From assembly GCA_013115145.1 (NCBI GenBank), contig JAAPAO010000464.1, positions 1 through 28,730 of the forward strand: a stretch of DNA of 28,730 bases, in the 5' to 3' direction. How positions within the stretch are numbered: the first letter of the stretch is position 1; each line of letters begins with the position of its first letter. The translations under genes and the position numbers were made by a program. This document shows positions 10,199 to 18,965 of this stretch, in pieces. This stretch comes from Perkinsus chesapeaki (Eukaryota; Perkinsozoa; Perkinsida; Perkinsidae). The notes beneath the pieces were generated by a model. It saw nothing but the letters and a program-made list of their open reading frames with translations, did no database searches and was not told the DNA's origin.

Positions 10199-11320
10199 CA
10201 GCAGCAGACTGGATCGCTATGGTCGCTTGAGTATGCAGACTTGCTTGGACAACATCCAAGCCAGTCTGCGTATATCCAGTGGATATCTGCCTTCGGCTGT
10301 GGGTATGTCTTACTGCAGGCCCCCAGTCGAGTGCACGAAGCATTGGTCAGAATGAAGGATAGTATATTGGAGGTGATTAACGCACCCGATGTTGGCTCGG
10401 AGGTATGTGGGATGGTTTTGGATGGCATTTCTGGATCTCATGCGATTGCTTGGGGCTCGCTGTGTCCCGAAACTCGGTGGGAAGTGCGTCTGTCGTTTCA
10501 GGTACGCTCTCTGTTCTCGGCAGTTATGGGGCTGCTGCTTTGTGCGTCACCGCCACTATGTCGGCAGATATCCTTCCGAGAAGCCATTCATATACTAGAA
10601 GGGACAGTAGTTGCGTCACCGGTGGTCGTGGAACACGCCATTGCGCCGGTGGGACTGCCAGTGCCGCTAGTGGGACACGTCCCTAGTCATATGCGGTTGT
10701 GGACTGTGGACAATCCTGTGTCACTGGCACGGAACTTGACGCCGATTAGAATGTTCCCGGGGCACCATCAAGATACAAGTCCTGTGGGCATCACCCCTCC
10801 GTTCAGTAGGCGGCCTTTTTTCGGGACTGCTCTGCCCCAGCGATTGACTTTCAACGGATCATCGTAGCAGATTCTGAGATTGACTTCTTGAAACATTATG
10901 CATGCCCTTATAACTGTACAGGTTACATTATTATTTCTGCTGCTTGGAAATGACCGATCATGGGAAAGCGTGATTTCCAAAATGCTCGGCAGGCTTTGTT
11001 TTTTTACAGAGAAGGAGGGACTTGGTGACCCGAAACCCGAACATACTCTGCTGCGAATTCGCTTGGTCCGTTTGGCATTCGAAATCTTCAAATGGCAAGT
11101 GGGTAGAGCGAAGGGCAGTTGTATTTTGCCCCACATGCCGCATTCGGTCCTACGAGCCGCGTCTATCCGGTATGACGTGGCCAGAGCAGTGAAAAAGGAG
11201 AAGAAGCTACAGAGAGAAGAGAGGAGGTTGAAAAGGCGGAGGCATTCTGTATCGAACGGGGATGATGTGGTATGTTGGGGTGACACAGTTGTGTCGACGT
11301 CTCCATCGGCTACAGTGTAG
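10199..11320 (+). CDS. Unrecognised multi-exon gene with basic C-terminus
   Basis: Three exons keep one frame: 10199-10805, 10841-10921 and 11010-11320 (stop TAG). The phase-1 introns at 10806-10840 (35 nt) and 10922-11009 (88 nt, with a long T-run before its AG) both splice in frame. The middle exon reads IDFQRIIVADSEIDFLKHYA in a different register from its neighbours, which supports splicing. A further optional in-frame intron may span 10502-10567. The 5' end is unresolved: the frame opens just after an acceptor-like TTAG at 10195-10198, and no convincing ATG exon was found. The C-terminal exon contains FEIFKWQVGRAKG and a lysine/arginine-rich helix (KKEKKLQREERRLKRRR, about residues 275-291 of the joined frame), perhaps a nuclear signal. 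I recognise no domain. An alternative donor at 11270 could splice it into the NF-YB gene. Confidence 0.5.
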
Positions 11321-11375
11321 CTGCTGCTCCTGTGCAGCCCGAGCACCATCCCCGTAGTTGGCGAATCTATCTCAG

Positions 11376-12546
11376 ATGCATGGCGCTGAGTCTGAACTCC
11401 CGCCCACTAATAAGCTGAACGAGGAGGGGAAGTCCAGCGGCTCGTCATCATCGAGTAGTTGCCGAGCGAATCAGCCCAATGAGGAGCACAGCTCCAGCTC
11501 CACAGTACCTGTGCAGGGTAACTACTTGGGGGAGGCACTTCAGATTTGCCGTTGTATAGGAGACTTGCTGCGCCAAAAGCTCCTGTTAGAAGGGTTAGAA
11601 GGTGAACTGACGAAGGACATATCGTTTGCAGTTGAGCAAGGGTCAGCGTCTAGGGCTGCAATTGAAGGAGTGCTGGAGGCATGATCTTGGCAGATACATG
11701 CCAATGGCTAATATAGCGAACATAGTGCAAAGCGTTCTGCCAGATGGGGCTGGGAGTATAGGGAAGTGCTTCAAGCTCACACTTCAGGTATAGTGGAAGT
11801 CTCGGATGAAGTCGCACTGGGTTAGCGTTATGAGCTCAGGACTGTATCAGCGAGTTTCTAATGCTTGTGACTCATTTGGCAGCGCAACGGTGCAGTCGGG
11901 AAGGAAGAAGAATAATGCTGGCCGAGGACATACTGTGGTGAGACTCCTTGGAACTTTGTGATAGATTCCGCGTGTCGTATTGTTTGCACTCTTTTTTCTG
12001 GATTTCAGGGCATTGGATCAAGCTGGGTTGTGCCAGTATCGCTCGACACTTCGACTATTCCTCGGGAAGTTGCGTGAGCACTTGAAGAAGTGCAAGAAGA
12101 CGAGCACAGAAATGGTCGAAAGTCTGGAAGCCCCTCCGGAACTGTTGGAAATCGAGAACGGCTGTTCGTCGTTGCCTAACAGCTCGTCCATGTTCCCCAT
12201 GGTAGTATGACAGGGAGGAAGCGTGTAAAAACCGCTGTAGCATTACTGTAACGGATCTCTTCTGCGATTGGCTCTACGGACTTGCTCGTTCTGCTCACTA
12301 CTGGTCTTGTCATATCTCTCGATAAGGTCAGTCCATGGTGTCGCGGCTCAGATGCCAATGTCCCCTACTGAAGTGATGAGCATGACAGCAACATCAGCCC
12401 CACCTGATCATCAGGCCCATGAGAAGAAACAGAAGCCAGCAGCAGCAGGGATTGCGGAGGCAACCATGCAGGCCGGTTGGCTAGATGAGGATGACGACGC
12501 CAGTGATGTTTCATTCATCGATATTGTGGAGGGGGAAGTTGTTTAA
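11376..12546 (+). CDS. NFYB: NF-YB (HAP3/CBF-A) histone-fold transcription factor subunit
   Basis: Histone-fold subunit of the CCAAT-binding NF-Y complex, expected to pair with NF-YC in the nucleus. The core comes from three exons: 11694-11787, 11840-11937 and 12009-12201 or 12210. Spliced, it reads MPMANIANIVQSVLP, then DCISEFLMLVTHLAAQ, then RCSREGRRIMLAEDILWAL, then LCQYRSTLRLFLGKLRE. This aligns through all helices of the NF-YB fold, including the family's 'EGRR...DILWAL' segment. The 5' exon (11376-11641) is less sure: it supplies a Ser/Glu-rich N-terminus and joins in phase through a weak GTCAGC donor. At the 3' end the gene either stops at 12210, or splices from 12201 to 12352 and ends at 12546 with an acidic tail (DEDDDASD). 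The full chain would be 281 residues. The short gap to the preceding gene leaves open a fused transcript. Confidence 0.8.
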
Positions 12547-12763
12547 TTTTAAATGCTCGACATGTATTATTTTCTCTACCTCAACCTGCCATCGCGTTTG
12601 GTTTGGGCGCCGTGGATTCTCCATCGGAACCCGCTGTGTAGTATTGCTTTATATAGGAATAGACGGCGGCGGCTACGCCGGTGTCTGGGATATGCTCTGA
12701 TTCTTTCTTGAGGTTGGTTGGTTGTGCGCCTTGTTCCTCCGGGACTGGGGCCATTCAGTTTCT

Positions 12764-13087
12764 ATGGGCTGTTCTCCAAGTCTACCCATCTGCTGCAACG
12801 CCTTCCACGCCGACGAGGAGTCCTACGGCGATCGTTGTAGCTCTGTTCCGAGCGTGCTGCATATCTCGATCGACAGACAGCGCCTGTCGAAGTCCTACTC
12901 TGGTAGTACCAGTCTACTATAAGGGTGATGCTGGCCGACGTGATTTTGCTGCTCAGGTGCATCTCCGAGCCCGAGCGCTCAAGAAGGATCCGTTCGCAGC
13001 CTCGTAAGCCAGTCGGATGGGCGCCGTTGGAGCGAGGAGATCTTTGAACGAAAATACTCCACCAGGCGTCTGGAAAGAGCAGAGTAG
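12764..13087 (+). CDS. Small MGC-starting protein A (predicted lipid-anchored), two exons
   Basis: Exons 12764-12902 and 12957-13087 (54-nt GT-AG intron, phase 1) encode 89 residues ending at TAG. The protein starts MGCSPSLPICC: Gly2 is a plausible N-myristoylation site and Cys3 plus the later cysteines are plausible palmitoylation sites, so it should sit on the inner face of a membrane. Further features are SVPSVLHISI (about 28-37), SKSYSG at the exon junction, ASPSPS at the start of exon 2, SVRSLVSQS, and a charged C-terminus RRWSEEIFERKY. It is paralogous to the gene at 13947-14327: same two-exon layout, same donor context (TCxG|GTAGT), same phase, aligned motifs throughout. No known family was recognised. 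The intron placement is forced by the alignment to the paralogue. Confidence 0.75.
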
Positions 13088-13166
13088 TGGGGCAGCGGGG
13101 CGGATCCGGAATTTCGCGTGTCTTTCGCTACTGTCATCAGCTATGATCTTGTGGCCTTTCAGTTCA

Positions 13167-13415
13167 ATGCACACGAGAAGGCACAATGAGCAGCAGTATA
13201 CACCGGGGCCTAAGCTTCGGCGTAGCGGTCCAGCAAATCTGCCGCGAAGCTCTCCCGCATCGTGCAGAGGTCCAGCAACACCTGGAGCGGGTGGTTCTAA
13301 CAGAAGCGGCGGCAGTCTTCGTTATCGAAAGTTCAGACGGCAACCGATAGGCGAGTTGCCCAGATCCTACACGCTTAAGCTGTCCCACACCGATGAGAAT
13401 ATCAGCTCGGTTTGA
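13167..13415 (+). CDS. Possible small Arg/Ser/Pro-rich protein
   Basis: An ATG at 13167 opens an 82-codon frame ending TGA at 13415, rich in Arg, Ser, Pro and Gly, with the ending KLSHTDENISSV. It lies between the two MGC paralogues on the same strand. No domain was recognised. A competing frame from the ATG at 13186 (ending near 13350) reads more globular, and the two cannot both be coding. A weak resemblance (AGGSNRSGGS against AGGDTNRSGS) to the first exon of the gene at 14393 may be only low-complexity similarity. This is a tentative call. Confidence 0.3.
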   Translation: MHTRRHNEQQYTPGPKLRRSGPANLPRSSPASCRGPATPGAGGSNRSGGSLRYRKFRRQPIGELPRSYTLKLSHTDENISSV

Positions 13416-13946
13416 CTACTGTTGTGGCTGATGGAAGGCTCAATCAAAGTGTTGTTCCGCCTTCTATCTTCATTGTAATTTATCACGTCACGCCCTTAGG
13501 TTAGAGCATGCTATGTAGATTTCACTAGCACCTTGGGCTAGGCGAGACGCTTCTTCCTTAACCGCAAGAAAGATGGCGTCTCCGTCTGAAAATGTTTACT
13601 CTCGTTCATCGATCAATACGAATCGTCGTCCTTGCGGCAAAGTAGTGGGATGTATCCCCTATCTTTGGCCGCCGCCTACCCTAAACCTCGTATGGTACAT
13701 TTTTGTTGATGAGCATCGATTAGTATAAGTGAGTTTCTATCCAGCAAATGCCCTTCACTTTGAGTTCTCCCGACCTCAGAGTGGCGCTATGCGTAAAGGC
13801 TGAAATTCCGACAAAGACACCTGTGGCTATTTCCTTCTTTGTTTGCCATTTGTTGCACTATTTGTAGCATGAGTCGACGGTGGATGAAGCCCTTGAGTAG
13901 TTTGTTTTCCACCTGATTGTCCTCCATCCGATCATCTCCTTGATCC
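13416..13946. other. Spacer between MGC gene region copies
   Basis: No gene is supported in these 530 bp; frames are short in all registers and no motif of the MGC family is found. The right end presumably contains the leader of the second MGC gene. Confidence 0.5.
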
Positions 13947-14327
13947 ATGGGGTGCTGTGGCAGTGACTTGAGTCGGGCAGATGAGACCGGTATACTTACC
14001 CGCCAGGATTCTGACTGGTCGGTCCCCAGCGTCGTCCATCTCGAGTTGACCATGCAGCCTTCGAAGGCTTACTCGGGTAGTGGATACCATCGACGATCGA
14101 TTTACTATCAAACGCTCAATCGACGATCAGACGGTTGTGTATTAGTCCCAGCAGTGCAATATCGGACACATTAGTGATAAGAAGGCTTTAGCATTTCAGT
14201 TGCGTCGCCGAGTCCGAGAGGTAATGCCTCAGTAAGGAGTTTGCTAAGCCAGAGCAACGCACGTAAATGGAGTGAGGAGATGTTCGAAGAGAGGCTGGCG
14301 AATAGGCGCCGTGATCGAGCACAGTAG
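13947..14327 (+). CDS. Small MGC-starting protein B (predicted lipid-anchored), two exons
   Basis: Exons 13947-14076 and 14200-14327 (123-nt intron, phase 1) encode 85 residues. The N-terminus MGCCGS is a textbook dual-acylation pattern: Gly2 for myristate, Cys3/Cys4 for palmitate. It then carries WSVPSVVHLEL (about 29-39), SKAYSG at the splice junction, VASPSPRGN, SVRSLLSQS and RKWSEEMFEERLANRRR before the TAG stop. Every one of these segments has a counterpart in protein A at 12764-13087. Without splicing, the reading frame is broken between SKAYSG and ASPSP, so the aligned protein requires the intron. The conserved C-terminal W-S-E-E-(I/M)-F-E core and the Ser/Pro block suggest a docking or phospho-regulated segment. 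Function unknown. Confidence 0.75.
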
Positions 14328-14392
14328 TATCCTGTTCCAGCGCTATCAACGCAGCACTGTTTCGGTCGCCTCCACGGGGATTGTGAATAGTG

Positions 14393-14914
14393 ATGGTTAT
14401 CGTTATTAGTATTCATTTTCGTGTCGGACCTGTAAAACTTCCCGAGCGACGAGGATGCGTTGTTTCACTTATCAGCTCCATACAGTCTAATCGAGGGGAC
14501 CAGACGAATCGGTCGACTAGGTCATATTGGACTTCCACGGGCTACTACCGTGCCGGAGGGGATACCAATCGCAGCGGCAGCTTCAGCGTCGTTGGTAGTC
14601 GACCTCATATTTCCCGGATCTCGTCCGCCTCTCACGTCCAATATAACGGGGACATCACCACCCGAAGTAGCAATAGGTACTACAGTTAGTACAATATTGT
14701 GGCGCGCGACGCACGCTTCTTTAGGTCAGTGAGTTCACGTAAGCGAGATTCATCTGACACGTGCTACTGGGGAGAAGGTGACTTTGATGAGAGCACCATA
14801 AGGCGGAGAGTCGGCAGCGGTTTTCCCAATGTAGGGGATCGCCCGCTGAGTCCCTGTGTCTTATTGCATCTTTCCATCATCAGAGTCCCCATCGGCCCCA
14901 AAGGCAGAGCCTGA
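14393..14914 (+). CDS. Candidate third, diverged member of the MGC-gene cluster
   Basis: Proposed exons are 14393-14594 and 14730-14914, joined by a 135-nt intron in phase 1. The donor context (G|GTAGT after a Ser-rich stretch) is the one used by the two MGC paralogues. Exon 2 reads SSRKRDSSDTCYWGEGDFDE followed by STIRRR, which resembles the W-S-E-E-x-F-E-E...RRR ending of the paralogues. Exon 1 does not begin MGC. It opens with a short hydrophobic stretch, and its true start may lie in another exon; an acceptor-like TTATCAG occurs at about 14475. The 3' end is also uncertain: splicing at 14850-14880 would extend the protein by a Ser/Pro-rich tail. Treat it as a tentative relative or decayed copy. 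Confidence 0.4.
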
Positions 14915-15481
14915 GCGTGAGCTGCTCTAGTGGTCATTATATGCCAAGTCCTCGAGGAACGATACTGTCCCCACGCATACTCGAGGACAGTTATTGCTCA
15001 GCGGGCTAAAGGGTGGTGTCCCCGCTGCTGCCTACGCAGTCCCATTCTGGTCACACAAAGTCGTCGGATCTCACTTCTTCGACTACTCACTCTACAGTTG
15101 TAGATTTCTCACGAGTTATCATCGGATGATTTCCGTGATATTTTTGTGGCGCGTCGAAAAGTCGCCATTTTGCTTGTCATATATATTAATCATCACTATA
15201 ACATCATCATCTTTTTCGTCGTTGTTGCTGTAGCCTACCTTCTGTACACTCACAATTAAGTCTTGCTGATCTCGTTCATTCTGAGACGCTCTTATCATAT
15301 AGTAGCCGCACTGGTTCTGATGATTAAGTATTGTACCCTCTTGTCTGCCAGCTGAAGACGCCGTTCCAGTTCCGGAAGCTGTGGTGGGTCAGCCTGAACT
15401 CGCGCATCTCTTTGTCCTCTACCATGTCCTTATTCCTTCGTTGGACATCTCGGCGGCAGCACGGTCTCGCAGCATCTTTCG
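14915..15481. other. Spacer before AAGAB gene
   Basis: No convincing gene. A Ser/Thr-rich frame around 15045-15115 (HSGHTKSSDLTSSTT) could be a downstream exon of the preceding gene, preceded by a CAG acceptor, but nothing fixes it. The remainder has short frames only and probably contains the AAGAB leader. Confidence 0.4.
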
Positions 15482-15541
15482 ATGGTCTTGAGTTTCGGGG
15501 ATGCACTAGGAGCTTCACAGGTATCTATTTCATCCAGCATA

Positions 15542-16165
15542 ATGTCAGCAGAGCAGCTTCCCGTGGTTGAAGTGATTCCCGTTGGTCCTACATGCGACTC
15601 CTCTCCAGTGGTGAAGTCTCTCGGGCTGGCGGACGCCCAGGAGACCATCACTCTGGATACAAAATATTATACCTGCAAAGTCCGAGTTGAGTGTCACCGG
15701 GATTTGAGCGTTTCAGCTGCGGAAGCGGTGGTTCTGGTGGTAGACAGGTGCGGAGCGTCCCTCCTACCCGAAGACCGACTCGAGGAGCCGAGCGTGAAGC
15801 TGTTGGTGACCTTGGACGCTCCGACAACTCGGATGGAGGAGTGGTGCTGGGATCGAGGCTTCGAGTTGATCGAGTTCAACGAAGAGCCTGAGCGTGTCCT
15901 GGAGGCGTTGAAAATGCACAACTGGTCTAATGCGAAATTGAAAATCGCTGAGCACAAAGACGAAGCGGAGCCTGCGCCGCGGCATAAGAAGGCCAGTGAA
16001 GTGTCTATCGACGAGCTAGACGATCTTATGAGTCAAATAAAAGCTGCTCACGATTTAGCAGCCAGAGGAGCCTGTGATGAGGAGCGAAGGCAAAGGGCAG
16101 AGCAGCTGGCAATGCGTTTAATGCAAGTTATGGATTCTGATAGCGAAGATGACGGTAAAGTCTGA
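15542..16165 (+). CDS. AAGAB: Alpha/gamma-adaptin-binding protein p34 (AAGAB)
   Basis: Cytosolic chaperone-like protein that in animals binds alpha- and gamma-adaptin and promotes AP-1/AP-2 clathrin-adaptor assembly. Single exon; 207 residues from the ATG at 15542, or 227 from an in-frame ATG at 15482 (the shorter start fits the family better). Recognition rests on the ordered match to the p34 family: an N-terminal GTPase-like fold without a usable P-loop; LDTKYYTCKV (about 37-46); the diagnostic WCWDRGFELIEF (about 99-110); then VLEALKMHNWSNAKLKI (about 119-135); and a C-terminal helical segment (about 159-200) similar to the conserved C-terminal domain of AAGAB. The tail ends in an acidic run (DSDSEDD). 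Clathrin light chain is encoded about 11 kb away on the opposite strand. The match is by recalled motifs, not by a search. Confidence 0.8.
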   Translation: MSAEQLPVVEVIPVGPTCDSSPVVKSLGLADAQETITLDTKYYTCKVRVECHRDLSVSAAEAVVLVVDRCGASLLPEDRLEEPSVKLLVTLDAPTTRMEEWCWDRGFELIEFNEEPERVLEALKMHNWSNAKLKIAEHKDEAEPAPRHKKASEVSIDELDDLMSQIKAAHDLAARGACDEERRQRAEQLAMRLMQVMDSDSEDDGKV

Positions 16166-16398
16166 TTGTTTCCACGCCCGCTGCTTTGAGTATCTTTTCG
16201 ATTCCATATCAACAACCCTGGGCCTTTAGTGGCGACTGAGACTGCGCCAAGAAGGACGGGCTTCTGGTCGCTTGGATCTCAGCAATAATTCAGCAGAGCA
16301 AGTTGTCGATACCCCGAGTAGTCTCATCCGGAAGGGTTCCGGTATCCATCCCGAGTGAGTTCTTCCATTCGTTGAAGCCGTTGATTTTTATCACTATC

Positions 16399-18143
16399 AT
16401 GCAACACGGTCGTCGCAAGCTGTCTCATGACGAGACGCCTCTGGAGCAGAAAGCGTTGGACAGGGAGAAGGCGGAGAAGGCTTTGAAGCTGATGCATAGT
16501 GTGCTGGAGGCACGGAAGACGTGGTGAGTCACCCGGCGCCGCGCCGGGAAATCGCTAAGATGCACTCGCCGGAGAATGAGTACGTCGTTTTCCTGCTCTG
16601 GCGGTTCTTGATGAACATTCACGGTGTTGCGGTCGTCGCTGGCAAAGCCAGGCTTCTCTCTCCTCAGTAAAGAGTTCACCCCGGAAGTCAATCAGATGAC
16701 GATGAAGGCGCTGCAAATCAATCCAGAGGTCGCCACGATATGGAATTTCCGGTATAGCCTTTATCTGGTGTTTGGCGATTACGTAAACTCTCAGGCGAGA
16801 TCTTCTCTCACGTTTGGCACCCGAAGCTCGGGTAGGTGCGTTGAAGAAAGAACTAGACTTGTTGAATATGGCAACCAAGTTGTAAGATACATCATACTCA
16901 AGATAATGATGGCGCTTCGCGATGCGGCAGCACCTCCTAAGGAGGCTTTTTTGCAATACGTGAAGGGCTGCATTATTGATCATCCGTTCCTTCGCCGTCG
17001 AATATGCCAACTCCCTGTAGGATCACAAAGTCTTACTGTGTGTGGCAGCAAAGGAAGTGGGTCGTGACTGAGTTACTCGACCTCATTCCTGCTCAACACC
17101 AGACGCCAGGAGAAAAACAAGGTGTGCCTCGGTTCGCAGCATGTCTTCTATTCCCGAAGTAGGGCCCACTGGGAAGGAAAGCCAAGTCGAGACGGCCGAG
17201 CAGCTAATATCGGACGAGTTGGCGGTCATCGAGAAGCTTTTGTCGTATGACGGGCGGAACTTCCACGTCTGGAACTACAGATCGTAGGGCTGGCAACGAG
17301 CGTGAGTTGCCGCCGGCAAGAACCACTGCTGAATCTCAGGTTCCTCCTGTCGAATCCTGCCTACAAGGGAGATAAGAACAAGCTAGACCGAGAGACCAGC
17401 CAGAGGCTCATCGACCAGAATTTCAGCAACTATTCTGCGTGGCATCTCAGAAGTACATTAAAGGATCTGGACGTCGAGGAGGAGCTCGATCTGGTAGGTG
17501 CTCGTTGACGATCGCTGAATGTCAAGGCTCTAATTGGTTCCCTGGTAGGTCCGGCAAGCATACTACACCGAGCCAAATGACCAGTCAGTTTGGCTTTATC
17601 ATAATTGGCTTACTATAGCGGCCATGGGCAAGCATAGATATGGCGACGAGTAAGTGTAGCTGTCTCTCGTCTGCCGTTCATTTCGATAATGTTCTATTTA
17701 ATCGCGCCTCAAACATTTTTACCGTCTCCGACATCCCGTAGTAGTTGATGGGTCTTGGAAGAGTTAGCCCTGACTCCTGCAGCTGCATCACCGTTGGGAT
17801 CATTGGGGATCGTTGGGATCATAATAAGTCATCCTCTTCCCATCTGCAGATACACGCCCGAAGAGCTTAGTGTGCTGAAGGAGGAGCTGGCGTCAGTTGA
17901 GGAGCTATTGCAAATTGAGCCCGATGCCAAGTACAATAGAGACACTTGCTCTCGCCCTTCTTTCATCGTCGACCGTGGAGGAGTGCTTATCTCAGATACG
18001 CCTTGTTGACCAAAGCAAAGATACTTCGAGCTCTCGATAGGGAAACTTCGAAGGACGAGGTCAGAAATATATTTGTCAAGCTCGAAGAAGTCGATCCTCT
18101 ACGGCGAGGGTTTTACCAGGACTGGATTGACTATCGAGTATAA
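16399..18143 (+). CDS. RABGGTA: Rab geranylgeranyltransferase (GGTase II) alpha subunit
   Basis: Alpha subunit of the heterodimer that attaches geranylgeranyl groups to C-terminal cysteines of Rab GTPases presented by REP. Nine exons: 16399-16523, 16668-16751, 16795-16881, 17021-17121, 17163-17283, 17340-17493, 17549-17649, 17850-17930, 17996-18143. They join without any frame break to 333 residues, close to yeast Bet4. It starts MQHGRRKLSHDE like the family (M-HGR-K). Prenyltransferase alpha repeats follow, each with its Trp and Arg pair: ATIWNFRRDLL, SYCVWQQRKWVV, RNFHVWNYRSFLL, NFSNYSAWHLRS, and PNDQSVWLYHNWL. A C-terminal segment (VDPLRRGFYQDW) matches the end of the catalytic domain. The animal-type Ig-like and leucine-rich domains are absent, as in fungi. 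Introns are 41-200 nt; the ones of 41, 43, 55 and 56 nt are typical for this locus. Confidence 0.93.
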
Positions 18144-18965
18144 CAGTTTCACCCGCCAGTCTCTGCCGTCCTCGAGTTATTAGTGCCGTCTGAGCTTTCA
18201 ATTCGCCATCGCTACGCCGGTCCTATTTTATGCTGGGCGGCGGTTCCCCTCCGCGCAGTGACCGTCGCGGTTTCGGAAATGACGTTTCAGAGTCCGCGGC
18301 ACTACCGAGACAGACGAATCAGTTTTCTGTTCTCTTGCTCATAAGAAGCTTCAAGACGCTGAGGAGGGCACAGCTAACTTTACCTCTCCGTTGGGAGAAA
18401 CCCTTATTGTCTGACGCTGGCCTCACGACGCCATTTTCAGCGAAAGTCGCCGCTGCAATGGATAGAGACAAACTAGTCGGTGTCACTGTCGCAGCTGTGT
18501 CACTAGAAATGAGACAGCATGCTAATCGCGGGCTGTCGTGTAGTTCAGAGTTATCATTTCTGGTGTTTCACTAAAGGCCCTTAGCGCTCGCTATGGGCTC
18601 GGTGGATTCGCGTTGCGGCAGCCTGTGTACAAATCACATCGCTGCTGGAGGATAGAAAGCTGCATTGTCAACTTTTAGTTCCCTGCGAACGCGCACGTGC
18701 TGTACCCTTTGTTCATCCCCCGCAGCTTCGCTATTACTCTGTTCGCCAATTAAATGCGTAAAATGCAACCTACTCATCAACGGCGATCAGCCGTCTGGGA
18801 AGGAGACAGCGTTGCACAATTAGTCCGGTGGCATCCTATAGCCTTTCAGTTCTCGGTTTCATTTTCCCCTCCCGTGAACTTACATTACTTTTCTCTATCA
18901 AGCGCCGACTACACGTATCCCTGCTTTGATAGTTTTTTGGTTTCCTCTCTTCTCCCTGTCCAGCC
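18144..18965. other. Spacer with one dubious open frame
   Basis: About 820 bp without a supported gene. An ATG frame at 18230-18574 (114 codons) is open but has no recognisable motif or compositional support, and it overlaps another plausible fragment in a different register (LQDAEEGTANFTSPLGETL at about 18350-18410). A longer frame from 18754 runs into the first panC exon in the wrong register and is a shadow. I would not annotate a gene here. Confidence 0.5.

Noticed and set aside
10768-11349. Long minus-strand open frame opposite the unknown gene
   Set aside because: It is the antisense shadow of the plus-strand exons; the plus strand has phase-consistent introns and a basic helix.
12957-13012. 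An extra intron within exon 2 of MGC gene A (and 14221-14252 in gene B)
   Set aside because: Unspliced, both copies align as ASPSP...SVRSL...SQS, which is far better than the spliced alternatives.
13186-13350. Competing frame MSSSIHRGLSFG...
   Set aside because: It looks globular but ends without a splice continuation and overlaps the Arg/Ser-rich frame; no evidence favours it enough to list as a gene.
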